A stretch of 64,000 nt of DNA. It comes from Shewanella jiangmenensis (GTDB lineage: Bacteria > Pseudomonadota > Gammaproteobacteria > Enterobacterales > Shewanellaceae). Location of the stretch: contig NZ_JAHEPS010000008.1 of the NCBI RefSeq assembly GCF_018596335.1, positions 62,001 to 126,000 on the forward strand. Reading direction: 5' to 3'. Under the pieces are notes generated by a model. It was given only the letters and a program-made list of their open reading frames with translations. It did not search any database and was not told the DNA's origin. Of the stretch, positions 6,590 through 16,504 are shown in pieces. Every line of letters starts with the position of its first letter. Within the stretch, counting starts at the first letter, position 1. Position numbers and translations under genes: made by a program.

Positions 6590-8716
6590 CTATTGAAGCG
6601 ATGCGTTACCCAGCATCAGCCCTTCATAGGGATTCTGCCCGCGCTCTTCCCGAGCCTTGTGGTACAAACCAATGGTAAATACCGTGCCCTTGCCCTGGGT
6701 TGAGCTGACTTCAATCGTGCCGCCTATGCGCTTGATGATGCCGTAGCTTAACGACAGCCCCAAGCCTGTGCCGTCCTTGCGGGTGGTATAAAAGGGGTCG
6801 AAGATCCGCCCAAGCAGCTCAGGCGCTATGCCGCAGCCTTCGTCTTCGATGTCAATTTTGACCCCGACCGGCTCGTCGCGTACGACCCAATCGCTGGTAC
6901 GGATCCAGATCCGGCCCTTACCGTCCATCGCGTGGGCGGCGTTAACCACCAGATTAATCAGCACCTGCAGCAGCTGCGGCCGATTCACCTCAACCGGACA
7001 GCTGGCATTAAGCTCCTGAATAAGTACCACTTCCTGTCGCTTGATGGAGTGACGCACCAGCACCAGCATCTCCTCGATGATCGGCGTTATCTGATGCATC
7101 TCCAGCGGCGCATTAAATTCGCCCGGGCGGCTGTATTGCAGCAGGCTGCGAATAATGGTGCTGATACGGCCAACCTGCTGTATCACCAAATCGATTTCTT
7201 CATCCACCCGCCTGGCGTCGTCGCCAAGCTCTGAGCGCAACAGCTCCATATTGCCAAGGATAACAGCAGTGGGATTATTGATTTCATGGGCAATACCGGC
7301 GGTGAGCTCGCCAAGGGCGGTGAGTTTTTCGTTGGTCACCAGCTGTGCCCGGGTTTCGTTGAGCAAAGCAACGTTACGCTGCAGCTCTTCGGTCTTCTCC
7401 TGCAAACTGCGGGTGCGCTCCTCTACTTTCAGTTCAAGCTGCTCGGCCGCCGCCTGAATTTGAGTATTGCGCCGCTGCAGCAAGTCCAACATGCGGTCGA
7501 ACTGCTCGGCGAGGTTGGCAAGTTCATTGTCTTTCTCAAGCCCCAGCTCACCAATGCGCACATTGCGGCCCGATTGCACCGCCTGCACCACATGGTGAAT
7601 ACGCTCGATAGGCTGCAGCAGACTGTAAGCGCCGCGGTACACCAACATGCCCGACACCAGGAGCACCAACATCAGAATGGTGCCAAGCTCTATGATGTTC
7701 AGCAGGTAGTTGTGAATAAAGGGCGCTTCTGAAAAGCCTGTGTAAATCATCCCGATACGCTCGCCGCGCACATCGGTTAGCGGCGCGTAGGCCGAGATGA
7801 ACCAGTCGTTGTACACAAAGGCGCGGTCAACCCAGGTCTGGCCCTGGGTCAGCACCTTATGGCGCACCTCTTCCGACACCAGACTGCCCAGTGCCCGGCC
7901 CTTGTCTTCACCGTCGCGGGGGAAAAAATGCAGCGGCACGTTGGTGCTGATACGCACATTGTCCAAAAAGATGGTCACAGTGCCGATGGAGCGCTCGGGC
8001 AGCGTACCCTTGTCGTACACCAGATCGCGAATATGGTCGACAATGCGGATATCGCGGTTAAGCAAAATGCCGCCATCGAGATACCAGCCCACTGTGCCCG
8101 AGTCATCGGCGATGGGCATCAGGCTGCGGCTCAGCATGCCGCGGTCTTCCTGCTCGCGGTCGGGCGCATCGGCGCGTTGGGTTGGCAAGATTTCAAGCCG
8201 CGCCCGCTCGGCAAGCACAGGGTCAAGCCGCGCCAAACGCTTGGAAGAAAGCACCATCAGGCCAGAAAAGGGATCGCCCGACTTCACCTTGGGCAGCATG
8301 TGGCGCAAATCCGGATCGGCGGCGGCCTGCTCGACGCTGACCAGACGCAAAAAGTCGAGATCCAGCGATTCGCGCCGCTCGGCCAGATAATCTTCAAGCG
8401 CATGACTCGGGGCGGCCGCACTCGACAGTTCACGGCGAAAATGGCTCTGAAACTCCCAGGAGCCAAGCAGGTTTTCCAGCTGTTTTTCCTGCTGGCGCTG
8501 CACCTGCTCCAGGGTATTGTTGGCCACAGTCAGGTCGGCCTTCACCTTCATAAACAGCTGCTGCCCCGTGTAGCTGATGTTCCAGTAAATGGTGATAAAC
8601 ACCAGACTCACCAGGGTCAGCAAAATCGGCAACAGGGTCAGAATGAGAATGCGATAGCGCACCTTGGCCTGCATCTGGCGCCAGTCAACGCCAAAAAGCT
8701 GGGTGAAGAACGACAT
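6590..8716 (-). CDS. membrane sensor histidine kinase (double-Cache type), partner of the sigma-54 regulator
   Basis: 708 residues. A membrane segment lies at about 24-45, followed by a large periplasmic sensor region that looks like a double Cache domain (to about 335), a second membrane segment at about 338-360, HAMP, a coiled coil at about 410-460, and the kinase core. The phosphorylated His is in GELTAGIAHEINNPT. The ATP site has an N-box NLVVNAAHAM, a DEGCGIAP box and GTGLGLSLSYG. It resembles DctB/NtrB-class kinases that pair with sigma-54 regulators. The signal is unknown. Its ribosome binding site (GAGGAGG) lies over the end of the upstream regulator gene, so the two are co-translated. 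Confidence 0.9.
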   Translation of the reverse strand: MSFFTQLFGVDWRQMQAKVRYRILILTLLPILLTLVSLVFITIYWNISYTGQQLFMKVKADLTVANNTLEQVQRQQEKQLENLLGSWEFQSHFRRELSSAAAPSHALEDYLAERRESLDLDFLRLVSVEQAAADPDLRHMLPKVKSGDPFSGLMVLSSKRLARLDPVLAERARLEILPTQRADAPDREQEDRGMLSRSLMPIADDSGTVGWYLDGGILLNRDIRIVDHIRDLVYDKGTLPERSIGTVTIFLDNVRISTNVPLHFFPRDGEDKGRALGSLVSEEVRHKVLTQGQTWVDRAFVYNDWFISAYAPLTDVRGERIGMIYTGFSEAPFIHNYLLNIIELGTILMLVLLVSGMLVYRGAYSLLQPIERIHHVVQAVQSGRNVRIGELGLEKDNELANLAEQFDRMLDLLQRRNTQIQAAAEQLELKVEERTRSLQEKTEELQRNVALLNETRAQLVTNEKLTALGELTAGIAHEINNPTAVILGNMELLRSELGDDARRVDEEIDLVIQQVGRISTIIRSLLQYSRPGEFNAPLEMHQITPIIEEMLVLVRHSIKRQEVVLIQELNASCPVEVNRPQLLQVLINLVVNAAHAMDGKGRIWIRTSDWVVRDEPVGVKIDIEDEGCGIAPELLGRIFDPFYTTRKDGTGLGLSLSYGIIKRIGGTIEVSSTQGKGTVFTIGLYHKAREERGQNPYEGLMLGNASLQ

Positions 8717-8718
8717 AC

Positions 8719-10104
8719 TCAGTCCTCCTCACCGCTGTCAGTGTCGGTTCCAAACCATTCTTTGAACTTGCGATCGAGGGTCTTTCGCGACACCCCAAGC
8801 TCGCGGGCCGCGGCCGACTTATTGCCGCCATGGGCCTCAACGACCGCCAGCACATGGTGTTTTTCCACGTCCTTGAGCGGCCACTCCAGCGGATAACCAA
8901 ACTGGCCCGGCTCCGGCGCCTTCACGCTTTGCTTCCAGTATTCCGCCGGCGGTTTACCCAGCAAAATACAGCGCTCAATCATGTTACGCAGCTCGCGGAT
9001 ATTGCCCGGCCACTCGTGCTGCTGCAATTTGGTCAGATCTTCATGGCTCCACACCAGCTCCCGCACCCCAAGCTCGGCGCCGAGCATGCGGGTAAAGTGA
9101 TGGGTCAGCTCCACCACATCCTCGGGGCGCTCCCTCAGCGGTGGAATGCGGATTTCAAGCACATTGAGGCGGTAATAAAGGTCGCGGCGAAAATGCCCCG
9201 CTTCCACCTCATCGGCGAGTTTGCGGTTGGTGGCCGCGACCACGCGCACATCGATGGAGACTTCTTTTTCGCTGCCCACCGGCCGGATGGCTTTTTGCTC
9301 GAGGACCCGCAGCAGCGCAGTTTGCATCTTGAGCGGCATCTCGCCGATTTCATCAAGGAATATGGTGCCGCCGGAGGCAAAACTGAACAGGCCTTCCCGC
9401 GCGCCCTTGGCGCCGGTAAAGGAGCCGGCAGCATGGCCAAAGAGTTCGCTTTCGAGCAGCTCAGGCGCAATAGCGCCGCAGTTAACCGGCACAAAAGGTC
9501 CATGGCGGCCCGAGAGCTGATGCAGCTGACGCGCCACCAGCTCTTTGCCTGTACCGGATTCGCCTTCAATCAGCACCACGGCATTGGTGGGCGCGACCCG
9601 CGCTATGATGGACTTCACCTCCTGCATGGCGGCGCTGTTGCCTATGATGGTCGAGGAGTAACCGATAGACACTTCGCGGCGCAGCATCAGGTTTTCGCGC
9701 TTAAGCAAGCGCCGCTCAATGGCGCGGTCCACCGCCTTCATCATCTGCTCGAGGTGAAATGGCTTGAGAATAAAGTCAGAGGCACCGGCGCGCAGCGCCT
9801 GAATCGCCACTTCCATGTCGGCGTAGCCGGTCATAAAGATGATGTCGGAGCGGCGCTCTTCATCATTTAAGGCCTCATGCCACTCAATGCCGGAGCGGCC
9901 CGGCAGGCGAATATCCACAATCAGCAAATCAAAATGGCAACGGCTGCGCAGCTGCTCTGCCTCTTCAACGCTGCCGGCGGTTTCCACCAGGGCAAACTTT
10001 TTCGACAGGGCTTTATTGAGAAACGAGCGCATCCCCGGCTCATCATCAACTATGAGTACGGAAACGGCGGTCGGCAGGGGTTTGGCAACATCTGGCTGGT
10101 TCAT
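8719..10104 (-). CDS. sigma-54-dependent response regulator (NtrC family)
   Basis: 461 residues. The receiver domain (about 15-130) has the phospho-acceptor Asp in LLIVDIRLPG. The AAA+ domain (about 150-390) has Walker A GESGTGKE, Walker B GGTIFLDEIGE and the arginine-rich FRRDLYYRLNVL. The C-terminal Fis-type helix-turn-helix includes NKSAAARELGVSRKTLDRKF. The sigma-54 contact loop reads GSFTGA rather than the usual GAFTGA, a conservative change. It is the first gene of a two-gene unit with the kinase and is divergent from tupA, but nothing in the sequence shows that it controls tungstate uptake. Confidence 0.92.
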   Translation of the reverse strand: MNQPDVAKPLPTAVSVLIVDDEPGMRSFLNKALSKKFALVETAGSVEEAEQLRSRCHFDLLIVDIRLPGRSGIEWHEALNDEERRSDIIFMTGYADMEVAIQALRAGASDFILKPFHLEQMMKAVDRAIERRLLKRENLMLRREVSIGYSSTIIGNSAAMQEVKSIIARVAPTNAVVLIEGESGTGKELVARQLHQLSGRHGPFVPVNCGAIAPELLESELFGHAAGSFTGAKGAREGLFSFASGGTIFLDEIGEMPLKMQTALLRVLEQKAIRPVGSEKEVSIDVRVVAATNRKLADEVEAGHFRRDLYYRLNVLEIRIPPLRERPEDVVELTHHFTRMLGAELGVRELVWSHEDLTKLQQHEWPGNIRELRNMIERCILLGKPPAEYWKQSVKAPEPGQFGYPLEWPLKDVEKHHVLAVVEAHGGNKSAAARELGVSRKTLDRKFKEWFGTDTDSGEED

Positions 10105-10378
10105 CTTGTCTTCTTCTGGACATTTTGACGCAATATGCGTTCATTCTATCACCACCATATGGCCAATAGGTCACTATGGACCAGCCAAAATGGCGACTGG
10201 GACAATTTGTCTGGCGTTTTTTTGCTGCACTTGCGACCTGCTTCACACTTTGGTCTCAGGATTGTGAAGCAAATCCCTATATATTCGTTGGCATTCAAAT
10301 TGCTAAACAGCAGGCAGCCGCATCCGGTACGCGCCGGTTGCAACACTTAAAGGCATGGACGTACGCCAAGGAGATACA

Positions 10379-11188
10379 ATGTTCAGCAGCAAACACCTGT
10401 TAGGAGCCACACTCGCCGCCCTTATCAGCATCACCCCGGCCCACGCCGAAGAAGTGATAAAGCTTGCTACCACCACCAGCACCGAAAACTCAGGCCTGCT
10501 GAAGGAGCTTCTGCCCGCCTTCGAATCCCTGAGCGGTTACAAGGTTCAGGTGATTGCGACCGGCACCGGCAAGGCGCTGGCTCTGGGCCGTCAGGGCGAT
10601 GTGGATCTGGTGATGACCCACGCCCCCGCCGCTGAAGCCAAGTTTGTTGAAGAGGGTTTTGGCAGTGAGCCGCGCGGCATCATGGAAAACGACTTTGTGA
10701 TCCTCGGCCCCCAAAATGACCCGGCCAAAATCAAAGGCAGCGCCAATGCCGAAGAAGCCTTTGGCAAGATTGCCGCCTCAGGCGTACCTTTTATCTCCCG
10801 TGGTGACGACTCAGGCACCCACAAAAAAGAACTGGAAATCTGGGCTGCTGCCGGGGTTAAACCCGAGTTTAAAGGCTACACCTCTGTGGGTCAGGGCATG
10901 GGCAAAACCCTGCTGATGACCAATGAGCTGCAGGGCTACACCCTGTCCGACCGCGGCACCTACGTGGCCTACAAGGGCAAGCTGGATTTGGGTGTGGATT
11001 TTGATGGCGGCGCCACTTTGGCTAACCCCTATCAGGTGATCCTGATTAACTCTGCCAAGTTCCCTAACCTTAATCACAAGGGTGCCAAGGCGCTGAGTGA
11101 CTGGCTGATCAGTGCTGAGGGACAGCAAAAGATCAATGACTTCAAGGTACAGGGAGAGCAACTCTTCAAGGCTACCTATCGTCAATGA
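10379..11188 (+). CDS. tupA: tungstate ABC transporter, substrate-binding protein TupA
   Basis: About 269 residues. A signal peptide ends near PAHAEE. The mature protein begins with the Tup/Mod signature KLATTTSTENSGLL and contains GTGKALALGRQGDVDLV and SRGDDSGTHKKELE, typical of TupA/WtpA-like tungstate binders. Paired with TupB and TupC it imports tungstate, and perhaps molybdate. The start at 10379 has AAGGAG upstream; the frame is open earlier. It is the first gene of an operon reading tupA-tupB-tupC-mobA-mobB/moeA-moaA. From 10105 to 10378 I see no other gene. Confidence 0.9.
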   Translation: MFSSKHLLGATLAALISITPAHAEEVIKLATTTSTENSGLLKELLPAFESLSGYKVQVIATGTGKALALGRQGDVDLVMTHAPAAEAKFVEEGFGSEPRGIMENDFVILGPQNDPAKIKGSANAEEAFGKIAASGVPFISRGDDSGTHKKELEIWAAAGVKPEFKGYTSVGQGMGKTLLMTNELQGYTLSDRGTYVAYKGKLDLGVDFDGGATLANPYQVILINSAKFPNLNHKGAKALSDWLISAEGQQKINDFKVQGEQLFKATYRQ

Positions 11189-11892
11189 ATGAAGGCTGGT
11201 TTGCATTAATACAGCAGGCCCTCGGCCTGCTGTTTTCCCTCGATAAGGACGTTTGGTCCATCATCTGGGTGTCGTTCGGCGTATCGCTGGCGGCGCTGCT
11301 TATTACCCTGCTACCGTCGGTGCTGCTGGGCTTTGTGTTGGCATTTACCCAGTTTCGCGGCCGCAATTTTGTGCTTAATCTGGTGCAAACCCTGCAGTCC
11401 ATCCCCACCGTGGTGATTGGGCTCTTGGTGTATTTGCTGCTTTCACGCATGGGCCCCCTTGGCGACCTGCGCTGGCTGTTTACTCAAAAGGGCATGATTT
11501 TGGGGCAGATGTTGATTTGCGCCCCGGTGCTGATTGCCATGAGCCAGGCCGCCTTTACCAGCGCCGACCGCCGCGCCTGGGAAACCGCCCTCACCCTCGG
11601 CGCCTCACTGCCACGGGCAATTATGATGGTCTGCCGTGAGCTGCGCGGGCCACTGCTGCTGGCGGTTATCGCCGCCTTTTCGCGGATTGTAACTGAAGTC
11701 GGCTGCTCCATGATGGTGGGCGGCAATATCGAGTATGTCACCCGCAACATCCCCACCGCCATTGCGCTTGAAACCAGCAAGGGCGATTTTGCCCAGGCCA
11801 TCGCCTTAGGGCTGGTGCTGCTGTTTCTGGCGATTATTATGAACTTTGCCCTTGGCAGCCTGCGCGGCAAAAACCAAGTAAGGAGTCACTGA
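11185..11892 (+). CDS. tupB: tungstate ABC transporter, permease TupB
   Basis: A 235-residue inner membrane permease with five or six hydrophobic segments. The EAA-type loop that contacts the ATPase is ETALTLGASLPRAIMMV. It starts inside the tupA stop codon (ATGA overlap), which shows tight coupling. The family call as TupB rather than ModB rests on the TupA partner and general similarity (VQTLQSIPTVVIGLLVY). Confidence 0.9.
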   Translation: MNEGWFALIQQALGLLFSLDKDVWSIIWVSFGVSLAALLITLLPSVLLGFVLAFTQFRGRNFVLNLVQTLQSIPTVVIGLLVYLLLSRMGPLGDLRWLFTQKGMILGQMLICAPVLIAMSQAAFTSADRRAWETALTLGASLPRAIMMVCRELRGPLLLAVIAAFSRIVTEVGCSMMVGGNIEYVTRNIPTAIALETSKGDFAQAIALGLVLLFLAIIMNFALGSLRGKNQVRSH

Positions 11893-12587
11893 TGGCAAGC
11901 ATTATAGCCCGTGATCTGGGCATGCAATTCCAGCAGCGGCAACTGTTCAGCGGCGCCAATCTGCACTTTGCCGAAGGCGACTGTATTTATTTAATGGGCG
12001 ATAACGGCAGCGGCAAAACCACGCTGATGAAAATTCTTGCCGGGCTGCAAACGCCAAGCAGCGGCAGTGTCAGCGCCGAAGGCTTTGCCACCAAAAAGTT
12101 GTGGCAAAAAAATACCCTCAATGGCTGCGCTGTATACCTGCATCAGCATCCGTATCTGTATGACGGTACAGTCAAAGACAATCTAAAGCTGGCACTTGAG
12201 TTAGCACCGGCTGATAGCGCAGGCAGCGCCATCGCCGAGGCGCTGGAACTTGCCAAACTCGGCCATCTGGCCAAAAGCCAGGCGAGTCATCTTTCCGGCG
12301 GCGAGCGCCAGCGCCTTGCCATCGCCCGCGCCTGGCTGCTTAAGCCAAGGCTGCTGATGCTGGATGAGCCCGTGTCCAACATGGACAAAGAATCCCGCGA
12401 GCTGGTGCTGGCCATGACGGCCAGGCTTAAAGCCGATGGCACCGGGCTGTTGATTGCCAGCCACCAGCATGGCCAGCTCACTGCGCTGTGCACCAGTCGA
12501 TGGCTTATTCAGGATGGCCGTATCGCCACCAATCTTGATATTCGTTTCACACCTTCACAGGAAACCCACTATGTCCTTGCGAATTGA
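11892..12587 (+). CDS. tupC: tungstate ABC transporter, ATP-binding protein TupC
   Basis: A 231-residue ABC ATPase. Walker A is GDNGSGKTT near residue 37, a Q-loop-like segment is [11 protein letters not shown], the signature is [10 protein letters not shown] and Walker B is [12 protein letters not shown], followed by a His switch in ASHQHG. It starts in the tupB stop codon (TGATG). Its 3' end overlaps the mobA start by 17 bases. It energises import of tungstate or molybdate through TupB. Confidence 0.9.
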   Translation: MASIIARDLGMQFQQRQLFSGANLHFAEGDCIYLMGDNGSGKTTLMKILAGLQTPSSGSVSAEGFATKKLWQKNTLNGCAVYLHQHPYLYDGTVKDNLKLALELAPADSAGSAIAEALELAKLGHLAKSQASHLSGGERQRLAIARAWLLKPRLLMLDEPVSNMDKESRELVLAMTARLKADGTGLLIASHQHGQLTALCTSRWLIQDGRIATNLDIRFTPSQETHYVLAN

Positions 12588-13161
12588 TGCTGTGATCCTT
12601 GCCGGTGGCCAGGCCCGACGAATGGGCGGTCAGGACAAGGGACTTGTCGAATTAATCGGCAAACCCATGATTGAGCACGCCATAGACCGCATCCGGCCGC
12701 AGGTTAAGGAGATCCTGATCAACGCCAACCGCAATCAAAGTCGGTATGCTCTGTACTCAGACACAGTCTTTGGCGACGACGACAGCGGCTTTTTGGGGCC
12801 ACTGGCAGGCATGGTCGCCGCCATGGGTAAAACCCAGGCCGACCTCTTGTTGGTAGTGCCCTGCGACTGCCCTTGCCTGCCAACAGATTTGGTACCTAGG
12901 CTCAAGGCCGCCATGGACGCCGCCGATGCCGATGTAGCCGTCGCCAGCGATGGCGAGTACGAGCAGCCGGTCGTGATGCTGCTCAAGCCAAGCCTTCGCG
13001 ATTCGATGAAGGCATTTTTGGATGCCGGTGAGCGCAAAATCGATTTTTGGTACGCCAAACACAAGGTAGCGGTGGAGTCCTTTGCCGACCAGCCCAATGC
13101 CTTTGTAAACGTCAATACGCCAGAGCAAGTAGAACAATTAACCCAGGCGCTGACTCAGTAA
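12571..13161 (+). CDS. mobA: molybdenum cofactor guanylyltransferase MobA
   Basis: About 196 residues. Transfers GMP from GTP to molybdopterin, giving MGD for DMSO-reductase-type enzymes. The nucleotide-binding motif [19 protein letters not shown] is at the N-terminus, the metal-binding [11 protein letters not shown] follows near residue 95, and the end FVNVNTPEQ is typical. The start at 12571 overlaps tupC; earlier in-frame starts would lie deep in tupC. Its place directly after the oxyanion importer links uptake with cofactor assembly. Confidence 0.92.
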   Translation: MSLRIDAVILAGGQARRMGGQDKGLVELIGKPMIEHAIDRIRPQVKEILINANRNQSRYALYSDTVFGDDDSGFLGPLAGMVAAMGKTQADLLLVVPCDCPCLPTDLVPRLKAAMDAADADVAVASDGEYEQPVVMLLKPSLRDSMKAFLDAGERKIDFWYAKHKVAVESFADQPNAFVNVNTPEQVEQLTQALTQ

Positions 13162-13177
13162 ATTTTCAGAGGTGAGC

Positions 13178-14992
13178 ATGACCACAGCCTTCCACAATCC
13201 GCTGCCCATTCCGGTTCTGGGCTTTTGTGCCTACAGCGGCACCGGCAAAACCACCCTGCTGCTGAAGCTTATTCCTGAGCTCAATCGTCGCGGCCTCAGG
13301 CTTGCGGTTATCAAGCATGCTCACCACAATTTTGAGGTGGATGTGCCCGGCAAAGACAGCTACGAGCTGCGTAAAGCCGGCGCCCGCCAGATGTTGGTTG
13401 CCTCACACGTACGCTGGGCGCTGATGACCGAAGATACCCGCGACTCAGACCCAGAACTCACCCACCTGCTTAAGCAAATCGAAGCCGACAAGGTCGATAT
13501 AGTACTGGTCGAAGGCTTTAAAAAGCTCGCCCTGCCAAAGATTGAGCTGCACCGCGCCGCCCACGGCAAGCCATTTATCCATACCGAAGATCCCAACATT
13601 CTGGCGGTGGCCTGCTGTGACGACACAGTGTTACCCGGCGACACCCCAAGGCTTGATATCAACAACGTCAGCAATATCGCCGACTTTGTCGAAAACCATA
13701 TCCGCAACTGGTGTCCGGCGGCGCCTGCGCTGCCAATTGCGCCAAGCTGCGGCTGCGAAGCCGACATGAGCCAAACCCTGTCGGTGCGTCAGGGGCTGGA
13801 TGCCATTCTGTCAAAGGTGCGCCCGCTAACTGACACCGAGCTGGTGTCACTGGACGAACTCGATGGCCGTGTGCTCAACAAAGATGCGATTTCCCCGGTG
13901 GATGTGCCCCAGCAAACCAACTCGGCAATGGATGGCTTTGCCTTTCGCTTTACTGAGCCCATGCCTGAGTCGCTGTCTATCATCGGCAGCTCGTTTGCGG
14001 GCCACGGCTTTGATGGCACCGTTGGCCCAGGAGAAGCCGTGCGCATTATGACCGGCGCGCCGCTGCCAGCCGGCGCTGACTCGGTGCAGCCGCGGGAGAT
14101 GGCCGACGATAAGGGCGACAACGTGAGCCTCATTGGCAAACTGACCCTTGGCCAGCACGTGCGCCTTGCCGGTGAAGACATAGCCGAAGGCTCGGTGGCA
14201 CTGCCCGGCGCCAGCCGTATCGATGCCGCTGCTACCGGTCTTTTGGCATCCCTTGGTTTTGACAAGGTAAAGGTGAATCGCCGCCCACGCATCGCGGTAT
14301 TTTCTACCGGCGATGAAGTCTCGGCGCCGGGCGATGAGCTTAAACCCAGCTGCATTTACGACTCCAACCGCTTTACCATCAAGGCCATGGCCAAACGCCT
14401 CGGCTGCGAAGTCATCGACTTAGGCATTATCGAAGACAGCGAAGCGAGCCTCATCGCGGCGCTCAAAGACGGCGCCAGCCGCGCCGATGTGGTGATAAGC
14501 TCCGGCGGCGTATCGGTGGGCGATGCCGATTACATCAAGACTGCGCTGGCCAAACTTGGTCAGATTGGCTTTTGGCGTATCAACATGCGCCCCGGCCGTC
14601 CGCTCGCCTTTGGTGAAATAGCGAAAGGTGAAATAGACAAGGCACTGTTTTTCGGCCTGCCCGGCAATCCGGTGGCCGTGATGGTGTCCTTCCTGCAATT
14701 TGTGCAGCCGGCGCTGCGCAAACTCGCCGGCGAAAAGTCCTGCGAGCCCAAGTTCATTCCGGCCATCACAGATGAGCCGCTGCGAAGCCGCACCGGCCGC
14801 ACCGAGTTTTTCCGTGGTATTTACCGCCTCGGTGACGATGGCCGCCTGCACGTGAAAACCACAGGCGCACAGGGCTCGGGCATGCTGAGTTCCATGGTCA
14901 AGGGTAACTGCCTGATTGTGATTGGCGAGCCGGATGAACATCTGCCCGCGGGCAGCACGGTTTACATCCAGCCCTTCGCCGATTTGCTCTAA
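13178..14992 (+). CDS. fused MobB-MoeA: Moco adaptor plus molybdopterin molybdotransferase
   Basis: About 604 residues in one frame. Residues about 10-175 are MobB: a P-loop (GFCAYSGTGKTTLLLKL) and the IKHAHHNFEVDVPGKDSYELRKAGA segment, a GTP-binding adaptor for MobA. From about 195 to the end is MoeA: VDVPQQTNSAMDGFAF, IMTGAPLPAGADSV, AVFSTGDEV, SSGGVSVGDADY and FGLPGNPVAVMVSF, which inserts the metal into adenylylated molybdopterin. Each half is near full length, so this is a true fusion and not a read-through. ATG 13178 is preferred over an in-frame GTG six bases earlier, since GAGGTG sits just upstream. Confidence 0.92.
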   Translation: MTTAFHNPLPIPVLGFCAYSGTGKTTLLLKLIPELNRRGLRLAVIKHAHHNFEVDVPGKDSYELRKAGARQMLVASHVRWALMTEDTRDSDPELTHLLKQIEADKVDIVLVEGFKKLALPKIELHRAAHGKPFIHTEDPNILAVACCDDTVLPGDTPRLDINNVSNIADFVENHIRNWCPAAPALPIAPSCGCEADMSQTLSVRQGLDAILSKVRPLTDTELVSLDELDGRVLNKDAISPVDVPQQTNSAMDGFAFRFTEPMPESLSIIGSSFAGHGFDGTVGPGEAVRIMTGAPLPAGADSVQPREMADDKGDNVSLIGKLTLGQHVRLAGEDIAEGSVALPGASRIDAAATGLLASLGFDKVKVNRRPRIAVFSTGDEVSAPGDELKPSCIYDSNRFTIKAMAKRLGCEVIDLGIIEDSEASLIAALKDGASRADVVISSGGVSVGDADYIKTALAKLGQIGFWRINMRPGRPLAFGEIAKGEIDKALFFGLPGNPVAVMVSFLQFVQPALRKLAGEKSCEPKFIPAITDEPLRSRTGRTEFFRGIYRLGDDGRLHVKTTGAQGSGMLSSMVKGNCLIVIGEPDEHLPAGSTVYIQPFADLL

Positions 14993-15001
14993 GGTCGCAT
15001 C

Positions 15002-15985
15002 ATGCAAACCCTTTGCGACAGTTTTGGCCGGACGGTGGAGTACCTGCGCCTGTCGGTCACCGACCGCTGCGATTTTCGCTGCGTTTACTGCATGGAAGAA
15101 GAGCCCTGTTTTTTACCCAAAGAGCAGGTGCTTAGCCTTGAAGAGCTGGCGCTTATCGGCCGCGCCTTTACCGAACTTGGGGTGAAAAAAATCCGCCTCA
15201 CCGGCGGCGAGCCGCTGGTGCGCAGCGACTGCGAAGCCCTGGTACGGGAACTTGGCAATTTACCGGGGCTCGACGACCTGTCGATGACCACCAATGGCTC
15301 GCGGCTTGCCAAACTCGCACCTGCGCTGAAAGCCGCCGGTCTTAAGCGGCTTAACATCAGTCTGGATACCTTAAAGGGCGAGCGTTTCTCGGCGCTGACC
15401 CGTAATGGCAAGCTTGAGCGGGTCGTGGCAGGCATAGATGCCGCCATTGCCGCCGGCTTTAAACGCATCAAAATCAACTCGGTGATTTTAAAAGACCAGA
15501 ACGACGATGAAATACTCGATCTGCTGGAGTTTTGCCGCAGCCGCAAACTCGATATCGCCTTTATCGAAGAAATGCCGATTGGGATGATGGATGAGCGGGA
15601 GTCATCCCGCCACTTATCCAGCGACACGGTGCGAGCCATAATAGAGACCCGCTATCCGCTTGAGCTTTCAGACAAACGCACCGGTGGCCCGGCGCGCTAT
15701 TACCGGATGAGCGACAGTCCAATCCATGTTGGCTTTATCTCGCCCCACAGCCATAACTTTTGCCACGAATGCAATCGGGTGCGGGTTACCGTGGAAGGCA
15801 GACTGCTGCTGTGTCTTGGCAACGAGCATTCGGTGGATCTCAAAGCCGTACTGCGCCAGCATCCCGGCGATGTTGAACGCCTTAAGGCAGCCATCAGCGC
15901 CGCCATGCCACTCAAACCGCGCGAGCACAGGTTTGATACAGGTGAAGTGCAAATCCTGCGCTTTATGAACGCCACCGGCGGCTGA
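15002..15985 (+). CDS. moaA: GTP 3',8-cyclase MoaA
   Basis: A 327-residue radical-SAM enzyme that starts molybdopterin synthesis by making 3',8-cyclo-GTP. The SAM cluster cysteines are C23, C27 and C30 (CDFRCVYC). The second iron-sulfur site is in the segment [10 protein letters not shown] and the following LLLCLG. The C-terminal Gly-Gly needed for catalysis is present. It is the last gene of the tup-mob operon and is followed by a strong terminator. moaB, moaC, moaD and moaE are not here. Confidence 0.95.
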   Translation: MQTLCDSFGRTVEYLRLSVTDRCDFRCVYCMEEEPCFLPKEQVLSLEELALIGRAFTELGVKKIRLTGGEPLVRSDCEALVRELGNLPGLDDLSMTTNGSRLAKLAPALKAAGLKRLNISLDTLKGERFSALTRNGKLERVVAGIDAAIAAGFKRIKINSVILKDQNDDEILDLLEFCRSRKLDIAFIEEMPIGMMDERESSRHLSSDTVRAIIETRYPLELSDKRTGGPARYYRMSDSPIHVGFISPHSHNFCHECNRVRVTVEGRLLLCLGNEHSVDLKAVLRQHPGDVERLKAAISAAMPLKPREHRFDTGEVQILRFMNATGG

Positions 15986-16011
15986 ACCTTAAGCCGTTGC
16001 CATGTTACACT

Positions 16012-16043
16012 CAGTGCCAGCATCACGCTGGCACTGTGTTTTT
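16012..16043 (+). terminator. terminator after moaA
   Basis: AGTGCCAGC/GCTGGCACT (16013-16021 and 16027-16035) form a perfect 9-base stem with a 5-base loop. GTGTTTTT follows. It ends the tup-mob-moa operon. Confidence 0.8.
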
Positions 16044-16059
16044 ATGGGGTGAGACTGCC

Positions 16060-16503
16060 ATGGCTCTCAAGCGCCGAACCTGGAATAACATCATTATCAT
16101 CGCCTGCATCCTTATGGTGTCGGTGCTGACCTTGCTCGATAAGCAGATGAACGGCATGCCGGACGACGCGGCGCCGCTGTTCGATGACACCACGCCCCTG
16201 ACCTCACTGCAATTGGATGGCCTGTCCCTTGAGCGCACAGACGGGCGCTTTGTGTGCGATGAGGGCATCAGCAATTGCGACGCATGGGGCAAGGCCTGGC
16301 TTGGGCTTAAGGTTTCGCCGCTCAGTGAAGCTCCTTTGGCCACAAGCGATCCGCGCGAGTTGGTTATCCGTATTGGCGAGCGTGAGCCGCAGGCATGGCT
16401 GTTGTTTGACGAAGGAATACTGAAATCTCCCCAGGGGCGCTGGTATCTGGTGCCGCCAAGCCTGCGTGCGGCAATCGAGCCCAAGCTTACAAGCTCACAC
16501 TGA
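16060..16503 (+). CDS. small membrane-anchored protein of unknown function
   Basis: About 147 residues. I do not recognise the family. There is one hydrophobic segment at about residues 8-26 (NIIIIACILMVSVLTLL) and a hydrophilic remainder likely to face the periplasm. It contains two cysteines close together (CDEGISNCD) that could form a disulfide. The start at 16060 follows GGGGTGAG. It lies between moaA and mutM, and the stop runs directly into a tandem repeat. Confidence 0.7.
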   Translation: MALKRRTWNNIIIIACILMVSVLTLLDKQMNGMPDDAAPLFDDTTPLTSLQLDGLSLERTDGRFVCDEGISNCDAWGKAWLGLKVSPLSEAPLATSDPRELVIRIGEREPQAWLLFDEGILKSPQGRWYLVPPSLRAAIEPKLTSSH

Positions 16504-16504
16504 C

